Source of the DNA: Butyrivibrio sp. | GTDB taxonomy: Bacteria > Bacillota > Clostridia > Lachnospirales > Lachnospiraceae | Direction: 5' to 3' | NCBI GenBank assembly: GCA_016291375.1 | Contig: JAEEXE010000010.1 | Coordinates: forward strand, 1 to 64,000 | DNA length: 64,000 nt | Shown here: positions 15,724 through 24,432 of the stretch, piece after piece | Layout of the letters: every line of letters starts with the position of its first letter | Numbering within the stretch: the first letter of the stretch is position 1 | Notes under the pieces: generated by a model | The model's database searches: none | Seen by the model: the letters and a program-made list of their open reading frames with translations, nothing else | Told to the model about the DNA's origin: nothing | Program-made: the position numbers and the translations under genes

Positions 15724-16386
15724 TCACGTGCCTGTGATAAGGTTGTGGAGTTCGTCCATGGTTTCTACAATGGCTATGGCGCCATTTTGCTTCATATCTT
15801 CCAAGTCGCCAAAGCCCCAGGTAACAGCGATACATGGGATATTGAATTTGGAGGCACCTATCACGTCGTAGGACGTATCACCGATCATAACTGTTTCGGC
15901 GAGACCTTCATCACTATCCGCCGGGGATATCTTATCGAGAAGATACTGAATGACATCTTCTTTCTTTTCTCTTTTAGCACTGACAGTTGCTCCGGCTATT
16001 TCATCAAAGTACTTAGCCATATCAAAATGATCCAGAATTTCCGATGCCGGTCCTTCGGGCTTGGAAGTGGCAACGTACAACTTACAGCCTTGATTCCTTA
16101 GTTTCTGTAATAATTCAATAATTCCGGGATATGGTTTGTTTTCAAATTTTCCGACTGTATTATAACGTTGTCTGTAAATATCTATTGCTTCTCTGATATT
16201 TTCTTCTTTTATTCCGCATCTTGCAAAACTATCACTTAATGGCGGTCCAATGAATGTAGTGAGTAGTTCTTCTGCAGGAGGTGTTACTCCCATTTTCTCA
16301 TATGTATGCAAAACGCACTTAATGATTCCTTCAGAGGAATCAGTTAAGGTTCCGTCCAGGTCAAATAAAATATTCTTGTACCTCAT
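15724..16386 (-). CDS. HAD-superfamily phosphatase, phosphoglycolate-phosphatase-like
   Basis: A 220-residue HAD hydrolase. Motif I is FDLDGTLTDSSEGI (nucleophile Asp and acid/base Asp), motif II the Thr/Ser in YVATSKPEGPA, motif III a Lys in ATVSAKREKKEDVI, motif IV VMIGDTSYDVIGA. The helical cap between motifs I and II (LTTFIGPPLSDSF) is of the Gph type. It would hydrolyse a small phosphorylated metabolite in the cytoplasm. It lies 11 bases after the MFS gene in one unit with a second HAD gene; the substrate is not clear. Confidence 0.88.
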   Translation of the reverse strand: MRYKNILFDLDGTLTDSSEGIIKCVLHTYEKMGVTPPAEELLTTFIGPPLSDSFARCGIKEENIREAIDIYRQRYNTVGKFENKPYPGIIELLQKLRNQGCKLYVATSKPEGPASEILDHFDMAKYFDEIAGATVSAKREKKEDVIQYLLDKISPADSDEGLAETVMIGDTSYDVIGASKFNIPCIAVTWGFGDLEDMKQNGAIAIVETMDELHNLITGT

Positions 16387-16397
16387 TTTTTACTCCG

Positions 16398-17564
16398 TTA
16401 CTTAGCTGTTACTTTTTCCAATTTCTCATGCATTGTCACCATGATGACCAAAAAGATCACAAGAAAAACAGGAAGTAATGAAACATTGATATTTTGCGCA
16501 ATAAGGCCAAAAACCGGTGGTATAGCCAGCGTTCCCACGTATGCAGATGCCATCTGCACTCCTATTATGGCTTGAGATCTCTCAGCACCGAAATGGTCGG
16601 GTGTCGAATGGATGACACACGGGTATATTGGCGCACATCCAAGGCCTATGATCATAAAGCCCGCCAAAGATACTATCTGTCCAAGAGGGAGCATAAGTGC
16701 AAGTATGCCTACAGCTACTATCCCCTCGCCAAGTCTCACCATTTGTGCATCATTTAGTTTCATTGTCACAAAGCCGGATATTGCTCTGCCAGCTGTTATC
16801 CCTATATAGAATAATGACGCAAATCCTGCGACTGTCTCAGCCGGAACTCCTTTATGGAGATTCAGATAACTTCCTGCCCACAATCCTGTTGTTGCTTCAA
16901 TCGCGCAATAACAGAAAAAGCACAGCATTATCTCTTTAGAACCTGTAATACGCAAAACCTCTAATAAAGAAAGAGGTTTTGCAGGAACTTCTTCTCCGTT
17001 CTCACCGGCTTTCACAGGTACTTTTTTCCAGAGTGGAAGACTTACAAACAGAATTACTGTGAGTACTATCTGCAAAAGAGAAATAACTCTGTAGCCGTTT
17101 GTCCAATTCCTGCCCCCGCTTAGAACATATCCCATAATAACAGGACCTACGCTTGCGCCTACTCCCCACATGCAGTGAAGCCAGCTCATATGCCTGCTTT
17201 CGTAATGCAGCGCCACGTAGTTGTTAAGGGAAGCATCCACACTTCCTGCCCCAAGTCCGTAGGGTATCCCCCACAGGCAGACCATTATAAATGAATTGCT
17301 TACAGAGAAGCCAAAGAGTGCCGCAGCAGTGATTGCAACACTGAATGCTGTAACTTTCCCTGTTCCAAACTTCTTCGTAAGCCTATCGCTTTGTAAACTT
17401 GAAACCACCGTTCCAAGGGCAATGATCATTGATACTATTCCGGCATAGGATACCGGCACGTCAAACTGTCTGTACATTGAAGGCCATGTGGCCCCAAGCA
17501 GGGTATCGGGAAGCCCGAGACTAATAAATGCCATATATATTATGACAAGCAATATCTGGAACAT
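16398..17564 (-). CDS. Major facilitator superfamily transporter (FucP-like)
   Basis: A 388-residue membrane protein with 12 predicted helices. The loop between helices 2 and 3 carries QSDRLTKKFGTGKV, a variant of the MFS motif DRxGRR. SLGLPDTLLGATWPSMYRQF at the start and GLGAGSVDASLNNYVALHYE in helix 4 are typical of the FucP/sugar-proton symporter branch, and PCVIHSTPDHFGAERSQA is in helix 10. The likely substrate is a sugar or related small polar compound. Two HAD phosphatase genes flank it in the same direction, which suggests handling of a phosphorylated sugar. Confidence 0.88.
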   Translation of the reverse strand: MFQILLVIIYMAFISLGLPDTLLGATWPSMYRQFDVPVSYAGIVSMIIALGTVVSSLQSDRLTKKFGTGKVTAFSVAITAAALFGFSVSNSFIMVCLWGIPYGLGAGSVDASLNNYVALHYESRHMSWLHCMWGVGASVGPVIMGYVLSGGRNWTNGYRVISLLQIVLTVILFVSLPLWKKVPVKAGENGEEVPAKPLSLLEVLRITGSKEIMLCFFCYCAIEATTGLWAGSYLNLHKGVPAETVAGFASLFYIGITAGRAISGFVTMKLNDAQMVRLGEGIVAVGILALMLPLGQIVSLAGFMIIGLGCAPIYPCVIHSTPDHFGAERSQAIIGVQMASAYVGTLAIPPVFGLIAQNINVSLLPVFLVIFLVIMVTMHEKLEKVTAK

Positions 17565-17591
17565 GATCGACCTCTTAATTACACATTCTTT

Positions 17592-18248
17592 TTATTTCAA
17601 ATATTCTTTTACTTCAATAAGGCTGTCCAAAACTGTCTCTGCCTTTTCCTTCATTTCATCATCTGCAGGAATAAGGTCAGGAACCATGATGGGATGGAGT
17701 TTTCCTGAACTTGCAGATCTTATTCCATTGTATGAATCCTCAATAGCATAAGCTCTCTCAGGCTTTACTCCAAGCTCCTCACAGGCTTTTAAAAAAATAT
17801 CCGGAGCAGGCTTACTTCTTTTCACCATATCTCCGCATACCAGAACATCGAAATAATCAAGAATTCCCGCATCTCTAAGCTGCGCTTCAACGGTTTGCCT
17901 TCTTGTTGAAGAAGCCAGTGCAATCTTTTTGCCCTCATCCTTAAGAAAAGCAAGAATCTCTTTTATGCCTTTCTTCATAGGAAGACGCCCGCCGTCATAT
18001 TTCTCGTGGTAAATCTGAGAACTCTCTTTTTCATACTCATCATACGGAAAATCATCTCCGTAAGCTTCAAGCATGATCTCTTTTGTCCTAACTGCAGTCA
18101 CTCCAATGCATTTATAGAAATTATCTCTCACATTCGGAATATTATATTTTTCTCCCAGTTCGATCCAGCACTCCATTATCACTCGTTCTGAATCAAAAAT
18201 AACCCCGTCCATGTCAAAAACTACTGCGTCATAATCCCTTGTTGTCAT
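17592..18248 (-). CDS. HAD-IA hydrolase, beta-phosphoglucomutase-like
   Basis: A 218-residue protein. Motif I is VVFDMDGVIFDSE, motif II LASSTRRQTVE, motif III Lys in VKRSKPAPDIFLKA, motif IV AIEDSYNGIRSASSG. The DxDGVxxDSE form and the alpha-helical cap are shared by beta-phosphoglucomutases and by phosphatases such as YcjU or YniC, so mutase versus phosphatase is open. The ATG at 18248 was preferred over the one at 18254 because AGGAG lies 7 bases upstream of it. It is the first gene of the HAD-MFS-HAD unit. Confidence 0.88.
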   Translation of the reverse strand: MTTRDYDAVVFDMDGVIFDSERVIMECWIELGEKYNIPNVRDNFYKCIGVTAVRTKEIMLEAYGDDFPYDEYEKESSQIYHEKYDGGRLPMKKGIKEILAFLKDEGKKIALASSTRRQTVEAQLRDAGILDYFDVLVCGDMVKRSKPAPDIFLKACEELGVKPERAYAIEDSYNGIRSASSGKLHPIMVPDLIPADDEMKEKAETVLDSLIEVKEYLK

Positions 18249-18283
18249 ATTCATTCTCCTAAGCTGTGGATTTTTATAAAAAC

Positions 18284-18311
18284 AGTATAACCTGTGCTAC
18301 AGTATTGATAA
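18284..18311 (-). promoter_or_regulatory. Promoter of the HAD-MFS-HAD unit
   Basis: Minus strand: TTATCA (18311-18306), 16-bp spacer, TATACT (18289-18284); the leader of about 28 bases contains AGGAG before the ATG. The -35 abuts the end of the upstream membrane-protein gene. Confidence 0.5.
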
Positions 18312-18313
18312 CA

Positions 18314-20119
18314 TCATTCTGCTTTCGCAGGTCTAAAGCCATTATCGATCCTATTGCCAATAAATTCTATCTCTCCCGTCATGTCTTTTGACGATGAAGG
18401 GAACGGCTCATATCCTACTCTGTCTCCCGATATCGGATAATAGAACGTTGTTCCGTTTATATCAAAAGTATCAACTTCATATGTGCCATAGTCCTGCTGC
18501 TCTACCAGCCATTTTGCATTAAAGCGTTTTTCTTCATCCATGATCAGGAAGACGCCCTTATATATAAACCATAGAGCAAACATTGCCAATACGCACTTAA
18601 ACACTGTAAGTGCCACACTTCTGTCCAATCTGTTATAAATGATTATGAACACTCTTCCGCATATGATCGAAGCTGTCAAAAGCGCATACACTATGCCGTA
18701 TCTTATAAGCGGTGCACTGTTGAACCAGAAAAGGAGACTCAATATCATGGTGCCGCCAATAGCCATAAAATCCACTTGATTGAGCATTGTCCTATGACTT
18801 ATGGTAAAAATCTTATTTTCTTTGTTCGCTTTTTTCTCAAAATGTGTTCCCAGGAAAAGTCCCGCCATCAAAAGATAAATCGCAATGGATACAATATCCA
18901 TGAGTATAACAATCTTATCGAAGGAATTAAGTGCCCTGAACCACGTTGGGAACCATACAGATAGAGGGGCGTTACCATACACTGTTACATCAGTAAATCC
19001 CCGTCCAAAGGTTTTTATCTCAAGTGCATCGTACTGAGCAAGACCTTTTGGTACCTTCCATGCCACTTTAAACAGGTCTATAAAGGTGGCCGGATACACG
19101 AGCCATCCTGATATCAGCACATTTCTTATGAGAAACGGTGCTACTATTATAAGCGCCAATAAGACTGATATAGCAAGAACTCTCATTTTGTGCCTGTCTC
19201 TATTGCGAACAAGCTTATATATCGGTATGAGAGACAATAACAGTAGCGGCGCAGCGGCAAGCTTGATAGTCACAGCGTATACACCAAGTAGCGCTAGATG
19301 TATATACGGCACATAGGATTTCTCATGTGCAACATTGAGGTCAAGCCAGCTTATTACTATATAAAAAACCAGCGCTGCCAAAAAATAGTCTGAAGCCGGA
19401 GATACTATCTCATCAAATACCGTGAAAAGGTAGTAAATTGCAGCAAGTCGTGCAAAATCGGAAAGCACAAAATATTTTCTTGTAAAAACATGCTTTATAT
19501 CAAGGCACTGCCATGCAAGTAGCAGTACAAAAAAACCTGCCATAACATGGTAAGACTGTCCTCCGAGAAAAGCCATGCTGTAAAGCGCCGACAATGCAAA
19601 AGCTGAACTGTTGTAGGCAAGCCTTACATGAAGATTGCCAAGTCCTTTTACAACGCCGTATTCCTCAATCCATCTGATAGACTGTGCATGATACAGATCA
19701 GTATCGTAGTGCATTATTCCGTGAGCTGTAGCATACGCAATGACGAGAAATACTGCGACGTATAAAAAAATATTGCCCCTACTTCTTAAACGTCTAACCA
19801 GATCTGATAGATCTTCACGCAGTTCCTCTCTGTAATAAGTTGCTATGACAATGCATATTGCAACCAGCAGAATATTCTCCGCAAGATCTATTCCGGAGAA
19901 CAAACTAAAAAACTGCGCATAGACAGTCGTAAGGACAACACCGGTTATTATGTAGTTTTTATGTGATTTAATCCTATAACGCTGCTCTTTTTTTATCTTT
20001 CCCTTATGACTTGCATAAAGCTTTTTTTCTTCCAGGGAAAGAATCCCATTCAAAAAGCAGTATCCAACCAAATATGTGGTTAAAATTACATATATCCACA
20101 ATAATGTGACAGAGAACAT
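18314..20119 (-). CDS. Large polytopic membrane protein, possible GT-C type or LIC_10190-like
   Basis: A 601-residue protein with about 13 hydrophobic segments and a C-terminal soluble part of roughly 60 residues. After an early helix pair, a conserved loop HYDTDLYHAQSIRWIEEYG followed by VKGLGNLHVRLAYN is the most distinctive part. It carries acidic residues as in the first extracytoplasmic loop of GT-C glycosyltransferases, and I recall similar loops in proteins called LIC_10190-family. A role in surface polysaccharide or lipid glycosylation is inferred from this and from neighbouring PAP2-like and rfbD genes. The substrate is unknown. Confidence 0.65.
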   Translation of the reverse strand: MFSVTLLWIYVILTTYLVGYCFLNGILSLEEKKLYASHKGKIKKEQRYRIKSHKNYIITGVVLTTVYAQFFSLFSGIDLAENILLVAICIVIATYYREELREDLSDLVRRLRSRGNIFLYVAVFLVIAYATAHGIMHYDTDLYHAQSIRWIEEYGVVKGLGNLHVRLAYNSSAFALSALYSMAFLGGQSYHVMAGFFVLLLAWQCLDIKHVFTRKYFVLSDFARLAAIYYLFTVFDEIVSPASDYFLAALVFYIVISWLDLNVAHEKSYVPYIHLALLGVYAVTIKLAAAPLLLLSLIPIYKLVRNRDRHKMRVLAISVLLALIIVAPFLIRNVLISGWLVYPATFIDLFKVAWKVPKGLAQYDALEIKTFGRGFTDVTVYGNAPLSVWFPTWFRALNSFDKIVILMDIVSIAIYLLMAGLFLGTHFEKKANKENKIFTISHRTMLNQVDFMAIGGTMILSLLFWFNSAPLIRYGIVYALLTASIICGRVFIIIYNRLDRSVALTVFKCVLAMFALWFIYKGVFLIMDEEKRFNAKWLVEQQDYGTYEVDTFDINGTTFYYPISGDRVGYEPFPSSSKDMTGEIEFIGNRIDNGFRPAKAE

Positions 20120-20132
20120 AAAACGCCCCTTT

Positions 20133-20588
20133 TTACATTGAAGAAACTATTGCCCCGACAACAATACCAAGGATTGCACCAAAAAGAACCTGCATGGGCG
20201 TATGTCCCACAAACTCTTTAAGTTTTTCTTCAACTGGTATATCACTGTCAAGCTTAAGGAACCAGTCCATCATATTGTTGATCACTTTAGCCTGAATTCC
20301 CGTCTCACGTCTAACTCCCATGGCATCATGCATTACAATAAGCGCAAGCACGCCTGCTATGGCAAACTCAAAGGATGCAGGGCCATATAGAGCAAAAGAA
20401 GTGGTAACAACAGCCATAACAGTAGCCGAGTGTGAACTTGGCATTCCTCCGTCTCCCATGAGTCTCTCGGGATTAAAGCTCTTGTTGACTATGATATATA
20501 GTATTGTCTTTAAAGCCTGAGCAATAAGCCATCCGCAAAAAGCAGACAAAAGTATCTTATTGCTGAAAAGTTCATTTATAACCTTCAT
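20133..20588 (-). CDS. Divergent PAP2 family membrane protein (YuiD-like, DUF212)
   Basis: A 151-residue protein with four hydrophobic segments. It carries GDGGMPSSHSATVMAV, resembling the PSGH motif of PAP2 phosphatases, and AVIVMHDAMGVRRETG-like sequence (ALIVMHDAMGVRRETG), with an ending KEFVGHTPMQVLFGAILG that supplies a late His. Together these are the marks of the divergent PAP2 (DUF212) family. Members are thought to be lipid phosphate phosphatases, but the biochemical role is not established. It lies 13 bases before the large membrane protein gene and 21 after rfbD, so these three form a run. Confidence 0.9.
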   Translation of the reverse strand: MKVINELFSNKILLSAFCGWLIAQALKTILYIIVNKSFNPERLMGDGGMPSSHSATVMAVVTTSFALYGPASFEFAIAGVLALIVMHDAMGVRRETGIQAKVINNMMDWFLKLDSDIPVEEKLKEFVGHTPMQVLFGAILGIVVGAIVSSM

Positions 20589-20609
20589 CCAAAACCTCTA
20601 TCTCTGCAA

Positions 20610-21485
20610 TCAGAGAATTCCTTTTAAATATTCCTCTATTGCATCATGCCAATCGGCAAACATGTAATCTGATGTGAGCTTGAGCATATAATTCTCAAGA
20701 ATGCTATATGCCGGTCTGGGTGCTGCCTGAGGATTCTTTTCAAGATATTCCTTGGTAGTTACATGATTAACCTTGGTTTTCTTACCTGCAATCTTGAAGA
20801 TCTCTTCGGTGAAATCAGCCCAGTTTGTTGAGCCCTCACATGTTCCATGGAATACACCGTAATTGTCAGTAGGGAAAAGATAGCAGATTGCCTTCGCAAG
20901 TTCTGTAGCGCTCGTAGGTGTTCCAAGCTGATCCTTAACCACACTTACCTCTTCATATTTCTCAGAAAGTGTAAGCATAGTCTTAACGAAGTTCTTGCCA
21001 TCGCCGTAAAGCCAAGCTGTTCTCATGATGAAATAGTTCTTGGCAAACTCTTTTACAAACTCTTCTCCTGCAAGCTTGGTCTTTCCATATACGCTCACCG
21101 GTCCTGTCTTGTCGAACTCAGTATAGGGTCTGTCTCCATTTCCGGCAAATACATAGTCTGTGGAAACATGAACAAGCTTAGCTCCCACCTCTGTTGCTGC
21201 AATAGAAAGGTTTCTGGGACCAATTGCATTGATCTTGTATGAAAGATCAACATCGCTCTCCTGTTTATCAACTGCTGTGTAAGCAGCACAGTTAATAATA
21301 GCTGTAGGCTTAACCTTTCTTGCGAGTTCAAGGCAGGCATCCACATTGGTGATATCAAGAGGAGTAATTCCTTCTCCCTCAAATACGTCTGTGTTTACCA
21401 ATTCGTACTTGTCACTCTTGCCAAGTTCAATATTGATTGCTCTTCCGAGCTGTCCGTTACAACCTGTAATGATAATCTTTTCCAT
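20610..21485 (-). CDS. rfbD: dTDP-4-dehydrorhamnose reductase
   Basis: A 291-residue short-chain-dehydrogenase-type enzyme. The NAD(P) loop is IIITGCNGQLGRAI, and the catalytic YxxxK is VYGKTKLAGEE; HVSTDYVFAGNGDRPYTE with the catalytic Thr region is the RfbD signature. It makes dTDP-L-rhamnose for surface polysaccharide, but rfbA, rfbB and rfbC are not in the window. The start at 21485 was chosen because AAAGGTG lies just upstream; the frame extends 12 residues further without a site. A strong hairpin lies just upstream of it. Confidence 0.93.
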   Translation of the reverse strand: MEKIIITGCNGQLGRAINIELGKSDKYELVNTDVFEGEGITPLDITNVDACLELARKVKPTAIINCAAYTAVDKQESDVDLSYKINAIGPRNLSIAATEVGAKLVHVSTDYVFAGNGDRPYTEFDKTGPVSVYGKTKLAGEEFVKEFAKNYFIMRTAWLYGDGKNFVKTMLTLSEKYEEVSVVKDQLGTPTSATELAKAICYLFPTDNYGVFHGTCEGSTNWADFTEEIFKIAGKKTKVNHVTTKEYLEKNPQAAPRPAYSILENYMLKLTSDYMFADWHDAIEEYLKGIL

Positions 21486-21507
21486 CTTTTCACCTTTAAA
21501 TTCAAAA

Positions 21508-21531
21508 GTGGACGGCATCACTGCCGTCCGC
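21508..21531 (-). terminator. Hairpin terminator between DUF3048 gene and rfbD
   Basis: Arms GTGGACGGCA (21508-21517) and TGCCGTCCGC (21522-21531) form a 10-bp stem with one wobble and a four-base loop; TTTTGAATTT follows on the minus strand. Confidence 0.75.
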
Positions 21532-21577
21532 TATTATATTGCAAAATCTTGAAAGCAGCCTTAAATGCTTTTTGTGA

Positions 21578-22747
21578 TCAATCCTCGTAAGTCTCACCGT
21601 TAACAGTGAATTTAGAGAATGATCCGCCCTTTTCCTGAACAACAAAGATCATTGTCTTACCCGTGTTGAAAGTAATCTCTTCGCCGTTGTCATCATAATA
21701 TGTCGTTGGGCCGTAATCATCATTTTTCTTCCATGTCATATGGATCATCTTGCCCTTTGTGATGAAGTATCCATCACGTGTGGTATCATGCATCTGATAT
21801 GCAAGGTATCCGTTGTCATCACGAACTTCATGATATGTTCTCTGGATAACAATGTTAGTGAATGCAAGCTGTTCACCTGTTATCGCATCCTTCTGAGCTG
21901 ATCCGTAAAGGCTCTTTAAATATACTCCCTTATCTTCATCATACTTAAGAGCTGACTTGGTAACAGGGAAACATCCCTTCATATCAATTTCCGTTGCTTC
22001 AACAGCATCGGAATAGTCCTCAAGTGTATTTGGCTTAGAAGGACTTGTAAAGGTAAAGTGTGATTCACCTTCAAACTTATCTCTATGCTCGCGTGAGAAC
22101 TTTGCCTTATCTATTGCATTGGAAATGTGCTCACCATCAGTGAAGGCTGTGTGCTCGGAAGTACTTCCCTTAGGAATTCTGAAAAATGCTCCATAGTCAG
22201 ATCCCATTACACCACCTACACCATTGACGTTATCAACATCATCACGGTTAAGAACTGATTTAACGTATAACTCAGGTCCTCCGAAATGAACAATAACCGG
22301 ATCATACTCAAGAGCAGCATATATAAAGTAATCACGGATACTACGTATGTTACCGATCTGCTCAAGATTCTCCCAGTTCTCTAAAATACCCATCTGACGG
22401 CTCATGCTGCCTTCTTCCATGATCTCATAGAATACAGCCACATTGCTAAGTCCGTATTGAGGCTGTGCCTCTTTGTTTATAGGATACATAACCGCTAAAG
22501 GTCTGTCCTTATTAATCTCTTCATCAACCCACTCGTTGGTAAAATAACTTCTTACCATTCCTTCTTTGGGCGGCAGATCCTCATCTGCTTCTTCTACTTC
22601 TTCTTCAGTTGTTGCTGCCGCAACAGGCTGAACATCTTCAAGCTTCTCAACGCTGATTCCTACAACAGCGTCATCATCTTTTGCCCCGCAACCAATAAGC
22701 ATAGATGCTGTTAGTCCTGCTAGCAAAAATGCCTTAACCTTTTTCAT
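21578..22747 (-). CDS. DUF3048 lipoprotein (YerB-like)
   Basis: A 389-residue lipoprotein: signal MKKVKAFLLAG and lipobox LIGC (Cys20), then an acidic linker rich in E/D at 45-60. The DUF3048 core starts with RPLAVMYPINKEAQPQYGLS and includes NIRSIRDYFIYAALEYDPV and GSTSEHTAFTDGEHIS, with VMGSDYGAFFRI between them. A C-terminal domain (GEEITFNTGKTMIFVVQ) is the second DUF3048 part. It sits outside the membrane. No enzymatic activity is established for the family; a wall-related role has been suggested. A strong terminator follows, so it forms its own end of transcript. Confidence 0.9.
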   Translation of the reverse strand: MKKVKAFLLAGLTASMLIGCGAKDDDAVVGISVEKLEDVQPVAAATTEEEVEEADEDLPPKEGMVRSYFTNEWVDEEINKDRPLAVMYPINKEAQPQYGLSNVAVFYEIMEEGSMSRQMGILENWENLEQIGNIRSIRDYFIYAALEYDPVIVHFGGPELYVKSVLNRDDVDNVNGVGGVMGSDYGAFFRIPKGSTSEHTAFTDGEHISNAIDKAKFSREHRDKFEGESHFTFTSPSKPNTLEDYSDAVEATEIDMKGCFPVTKSALKYDEDKGVYLKSLYGSAQKDAITGEQLAFTNIVIQRTYHEVRDDNGYLAYQMHDTTRDGYFITKGKMIHMTWKKNDDYGPTTYYDDNGEEITFNTGKTMIFVVQEKGGSFSKFTVNGETYED

Positions 22748-22803
22748 ACAAAATCAAATCCTCTCATTAATTTTTATCTGCATAAGTTTATCACAGATGG
22801 CAA

Positions 22804-23067
22804 TTACTCGCCAAGACCGGTCTGAATAGCTTCAACCATAGCATTCATGGCTTCTTCTTCATCAGGTCCTTCACATTTAAATTCAAGTTCATCCCCACAC
22901 TTAATACATGCACCGAGAACGCTCAGTACGCTCTTGGCATTGGCAGTATTCTCACCGTAGCTGAAAGTAATATGTGATTTGAAATTCATAGCCACCTTAC
23001 ACAAATTGCCGGCCGGACGCAGATGTAATCCGGTTGGATTAGTAATGACTACCTTTTGACTAACCAT
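22804..23067 (-). CDS. ptsH: HPr-family phosphocarrier protein
   Basis: An 87-residue HPr. Catalytic His15 (NPTGLHLRPAG) with Arg17 is present, and the regulatory Ser46 lies in NAKSVLSVLGAC, in the canonical numbering, so both EI/PEP and HPr-kinase phosphorylation sites are intact. It may be the main HPr, or a Crh/catabolite-repression or cell-wall related paralogue. The start at 23067 has GGAGG 11 bases upstream inside glmM; the glmM stop is one base away, so the two are translationally coupled. Linkage of HPr with c-di-AMP and amino-sugar genes is worth noting. Confidence 0.9.
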   Translation of the reverse strand: MVSQKVVITNPTGLHLRPAGNLCKVAMNFKSHITFSYGENTANAKSVLSVLGACIKCGDELEFKCEGPDEEEAMNAMVEAIQTGLGE

Positions 23068-23068
23068 A

Positions 23069-24418
23069 TTACAGCATGACCTCCTCAATAAGCTTTGCAA
23101 GCTTATTAGCCTCTTTATCAATTTCTGCCTGATCTTTGCCCTCGATCATAACCCTTACAAGAGGTTCTGTTCCGGAAGGTCTGATAAGTACTCTTCCGTC
23201 TCCGGCAAATTTCTTCTCAAGCTCTTCTATTGCACCTGCAATCTCAGGATATTCCATGTAGGCTTCCTTCTTGTGATTAGGTACATGTGCATTAACAAGT
23301 GCCTGAGGCATTACTTCCATAACCTTAGCTAGTTCTGAAAGAGGCTTCTTTGTGTTAACCATGACCTCTAAAAGGTGCAGCGCTGACAGCAGGCCGTCTC
23401 CGGTTGTGTTGTCATCCAGAAAGATAATGTGTCCGGACTGTTCGCCTCCAAGGTTGGCACCGATTTCCTTCATGTGCTCGAGAACGTATCTGTCTCCTAC
23501 CTTGGTCTTGTCGACACGAATTCCTTCTCTCTCTGCCATCTTAAAGAATCCCAGGTTACTCATAATAGTTGCTACTATCGTATCTCCGGAAAGTTTCCCC
23601 TTTTCTTTCATAAACTTTCCGATAATAGCCATAATCTCATCACCGTCAACCAGCTTGCCGTTCTCATCTACAGCAAGAAATCTATCGGCGTCACCATCGA
23701 AAGCAAGACCTATATCTGCTTTCTCTGTCACAACTCTTCCCATAAGCTCTTCCATGTGAGTAGAACCACAATTTGCATTGATATTGGTTCCATCGGGATT
23801 GTTGTGTATAACAATAACCTCAGCTCCAAGCTGTCTGATAGCCTCTACAGATGTGTAATAGGATGCACCTTCCGCACAGTCCATTACTACCTTGACGCCA
23901 TCAAGATTGATATCTACAGCTCTTAAGTTGTGGTTGATATATTCTTCTTTTGCATCACTTCTGTTTTTGATCTTACCAATTCCCGCACCAGTAGGCATCT
24001 TGACGCCTTCCATGCTGTTCTTGATAAGTGCTTCGATCTCATCTTCAAGTTCATCGGGAAGTTTATATCCGTTCGCATCAAAGAACTTGATTCCGTTAAA
24101 CTCCATAGGATTGTGTGATGCGGAAATCACAACACCGGCGTCCACTCTGTATTTTCTGGTGAGATAAGCAACTGCAGGTGTTGGAATAATACCTACATTT
24201 ACCACGTCTGCTCCTACCGAGCAAGCTCCCGCCATAAGAGCGCTTGCAAGCATATCTCCTGAAAGTCTTGTATCGCATCCCACCATAATTGTTGGTCTGT
24301 GATTAACTTCCTTGGATAATACGTAAGCTCCTGCCTGTCCAAGTTGCATCGCAAGAAGTGGAGTTAGCTCATCATTAGCTACTCCCCTCACACCATCTGT
24401 TCCAAATAATCTACCCAT
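23069..24418 (-). CDS. glmM: Phosphoglucosamine mutase
   Basis: A 449-residue enzyme that converts glucosamine-6-phosphate to glucosamine-1-phosphate for peptidoglycan precursors. The phosphoserine loop is [14 protein letters not shown] (Ser101), the metal loop [13 protein letters not shown], the sugar-binding loop GGEQSGHII, and the phosphate-binding loop [15 protein letters not shown]. Start and length match the family exactly. It follows cdaR by 14 bases. In Firmicutes, CdaA and GlmM interact and GlmM inhibits c-di-AMP synthesis; the conserved cdaA-cdaR-glmM order is retained here. Confidence 0.98.
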   Translation of the reverse strand: MGRLFGTDGVRGVANDELTPLLAMQLGQAGAYVLSKEVNHRPTIMVGCDTRLSGDMLASALMAGACSVGADVVNVGIIPTPAVAYLTRKYRVDAGVVISASHNPMEFNGIKFFDANGYKLPDELEDEIEALIKNSMEGVKMPTGAGIGKIKNRSDAKEEYINHNLRAVDINLDGVKVVMDCAEGASYYTSVEAIRQLGAEVIVIHNNPDGTNINANCGSTHMEELMGRVVTEKADIGLAFDGDADRFLAVDENGKLVDGDEIMAIIGKFMKEKGKLSGDTIVATIMSNLGFFKMAEREGIRVDKTKVGDRYVLEHMKEIGANLGGEQSGHIIFLDDNTTGDGLLSALHLLEVMVNTKKPLSELAKVMEVMPQALVNAHVPNHKKEAYMEYPEIAGAIEELEKKFAGDGRVLIRPSGTEPLVRVMIEGKDQAEIDKEANKLAKLIEEVML

Positions 24419-24432
24419 GATAAAAAACCTCT

